From Burkholderiales bacterium (GTDB lineage: Bacteria > Pseudomonadota > Gammaproteobacteria > Burkholderiales > Burkholderiaceae_C), in contig CANFNE010000143.1 of NCBI GenBank assembly GCA_947448105.1, forward strand, positions 1 to 6,512: a stretch of 6,512 bases of DNA, written 5' to 3'. Shown in pieces: positions 5,467 to 6,512 of this stretch (the stretch's first letter is position 1; every line of letters begins with the position of its first letter). The position numbers and the translations under genes are program-made. The notes below the pieces were generated by a model. That model did no database searches, had not been told where the DNA came from, and was given only the letters and a program-made list of their open reading frames with translations.

Positions 5467-5472
5467 ATTATC
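5467..5472 (-). promoter_or_regulatory. -10 element of the transporter operon
   Basis: GATAAT on the minus strand ends 6 nt before ATG at 5460, which puts the expected transcription start on or beside the start codon. The -35 region is weak: TGTTGC with 16-nt spacing is the best candidate. Confidence 0.35.
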
Positions 5473-5551
5473 GACGCTGGCCCGGCGGGCAACAGCGCCG
5501 GGGTCGTCGCCTGCGGGGCAGCAACAACAAGGCGGCGCAAACTGCGGCACC

Positions 5552-5557
5552 GATAAT
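5552..5557 (+). promoter_or_regulatory. -10 element of dacB
   Basis: GATAAT ends 7 nt before ATG at 5565, again placing transcription start at the start codon. It sits inside the palindrome CCGATAATCGG (5550-5560). No good -35 is visible, so an activator or extended contacts may be needed. No Shine-Dalgarno precedes the ATG. Confidence 0.35.
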
Positions 5558-5564
5558 CGGGCCT

Positions 5565-6512
5565 ATGTTTTTACGCCGCCTGCTGATGTTTGCCCTGTGC
5601 TGCGCTTGCGCAATGGCACACGCGCAAATGCCGGCCTCGGTAGACGCCGAACTGGCCCGGGCCAAAGTGCCGCGCGACGCGGTGGCACTCTTGGTGCTGG
5701 ACGCACAAAACCCCGGCGCCGCGCCGCGCCTGAGCCACCGCGCCAGTGCACCCATGCAGGCCGCCTCGGTCATCAAGCTGGTCACCACATTTGCCGCGCT
5801 GGAGCTGCTGGGCCCAGCCTACACCTGGAGCACGCCGGTGTATGTGGACGGCGCGGTGCGCGCGGGGGTGCTGCAAGGCAATGTGTACATCCAGGGCCAG
5901 GGCGACCCCAAGCTGGTACTTGAGCGCCTGTGGCTGCTGCTGCACCGGCTGCAGGGGTTTGGCATCCAAGGCATTCAGGGCGATATCGTGCTCGACCGCA
6001 GCGCCTTTGCGGCAGACGCGTCCGACCCCGGCGCCTTTGACGGCGAGCCCCTGCGCCCCTACAACACCAGCCCCGACGCGCTGCTGGTCAACTACAAATC
6101 GGTGCTCATCACCTTCACGCCCGACCCAGCGCGCAAACTTGCACATGTGCAAATAGATCCGCCGCTGTGGGGCGTGCAAACCCAAGACACAGTGCCGCTG
6201 ATCGGCGGCCCCTGCGGCGACTACCGGGGCGCGCTCAAGGCCGCGCTGAGCGACCCGGCGCGCATCCGCTTTGCCGGTGGCATCCCGGCGGACTGCGGAG
6301 AAAAAGTCTGGCCCGTGGCCTATGCCGACCCGGCCAGTTACGCGCCGCGCGCCGTGCACGGCCTGTGGCTTAGCATGGGCGGCCAGCTCAGCGGCACGGT
6401 GCGCTACGGGCAGGTGCCTGCCACCTTGTTGGCCGGCGCGCCCACGTTGGAGCTGCGTTCGCCGCCCTTGGCCGAAATCGTTCGCGACATCAACAAATAC
6501 AGCAATAACGTG
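5565..6512 (+). CDS. dacB: PBP4-type D-Ala-D-Ala carboxypeptidase/endopeptidase, 3' end cut
   Basis: The frame is open for 316 codons to the window edge. Residues 1-20 form a signal peptide ending in AHA before Gln21, so the protein is periplasmic. The active-site motif SxxK is Ser68-Val-Ile-Lys71, followed by LVTTFAALELLGPAYTW, which is typical of class C penicillin-binding proteins (peptidase family S13). The second motif SxN is Ser313-Asn-Asn at the very end. Family enzymes trim and cleave peptidoglycan cross-links and bind beta-lactams. Full-length members are about 450-490 residues, so the KTG motif and about a third of the protein lie beyond the window. The SxxK to SxN distance of about 245 residues fits the large inserted domain of PBP4. 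It is divergent from the transporter gene, with ATG at 5565 supported by the signal peptide and a nearby -10 element. Confidence 0.92.
   Translation, partial: MFLRRLLMFALCCACAMAHAQMPASVDAELARAKVPRDAVALLVLDAQNPGAAPRLSHRASAPMQAASVIKLVTTFAALELLGPAYTWSTPVYVDGAVRAGVLQGNVYIQGQGDPKLVLERLWLLLHRLQGFGIQGIQGDIVLDRSAFAADASDPGAFDGEPLRPYNTSPDALLVNYKSVLITFTPDPARKLAHVQIDPPLWGVQTQDTVPLIGGPCGDYRGALKAALSDPARIRFAGGIPADCGEKVWPVAYADPASYAPRAVHGLWLSMGGQLSGTVRYGQVPATLLAGAPTLELRSPPLAEIVRDINKYSNNV

Noticed and set aside
5571..6359. Minus-strand open frame of 262 codons
   Set aside because: It is antisense to dacB, which carries a signal peptide, SxxK and SxN motifs. The antisense product shows no known features.
1..6512. 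CRISPR array, tRNA, rRNA or riboswitch
   Set aside because: No series of short regularly spaced repeats, no cloverleaf-like segment and no recognisable conserved RNA leader was seen on either strand.

Overview
The window looks like chromosome of a GC-rich beta-proteobacterium, most likely Burkholderiales and probably Comamonadaceae. The basis is the very GC-rich right two thirds, the tsaB-rimI-uracil-DNA glycosylase gene order known from that group, and start codons sitting 6-7 nt behind a -10-like hexamer. The genus cannot be fixed from the sequence alone.

Left part (1-1920) is accessory DNA with visibly lower GC. Reading on the minus strand from right to left it holds a small type II toxin-antitoxin module (ParD-like antitoxin plus a RelE/ParE-type toxin that has lost its middle), a VOC/glyoxalase-family protein and a GNAT acetyltransferase. 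The last two lie between two nearly identical direct repeats of about 87 bp (1-87 and 1432-1517, period 1431 bp). Each of these two genes is followed within 4-5 nt of its stop by a tight tetraloop hairpin, and an attC-like imperfect palindrome lies upstream of the VOC gene. Same-strand small genes, repeats between them, and GNAT, VOC and TA content resemble a decayed integron-type cassette array. No integrase is in the window and the core sites are imperfect, so this remains inference.

Middle (2000-2278): one small plus-strand gene of unknown function, divergent from the antitoxin and convergent with the next block.

Right part (2307-5460, minus strand): a compact housekeeping operon read as EamA-family transporter, tsaB (tRNA t6A synthesis), rimI (ribosomal protein S18 N-acetyltransferase) and a family 4-like uracil-DNA glycosylase. 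Junctions are a 4-nt overlap, an 8-nt overlap and a 7-nt gap, so translation is probably coupled. The glycosylase keeps all four iron-sulphur cysteines but deviates in both catalytic motifs.

Right edge (5565-6512, plus strand): the first 316 codons of a PBP4-type D-alanyl-D-alanine carboxypeptidase/endopeptidase (dacB), divergent from the transporter gene and cut by the window end just after its SxN motif. The dacB, transporter and glycosylase starts all carry a (G/C)ATAATCG element placed so that transcription would begin at or next to the start codon, which suggests leaderless mRNAs.
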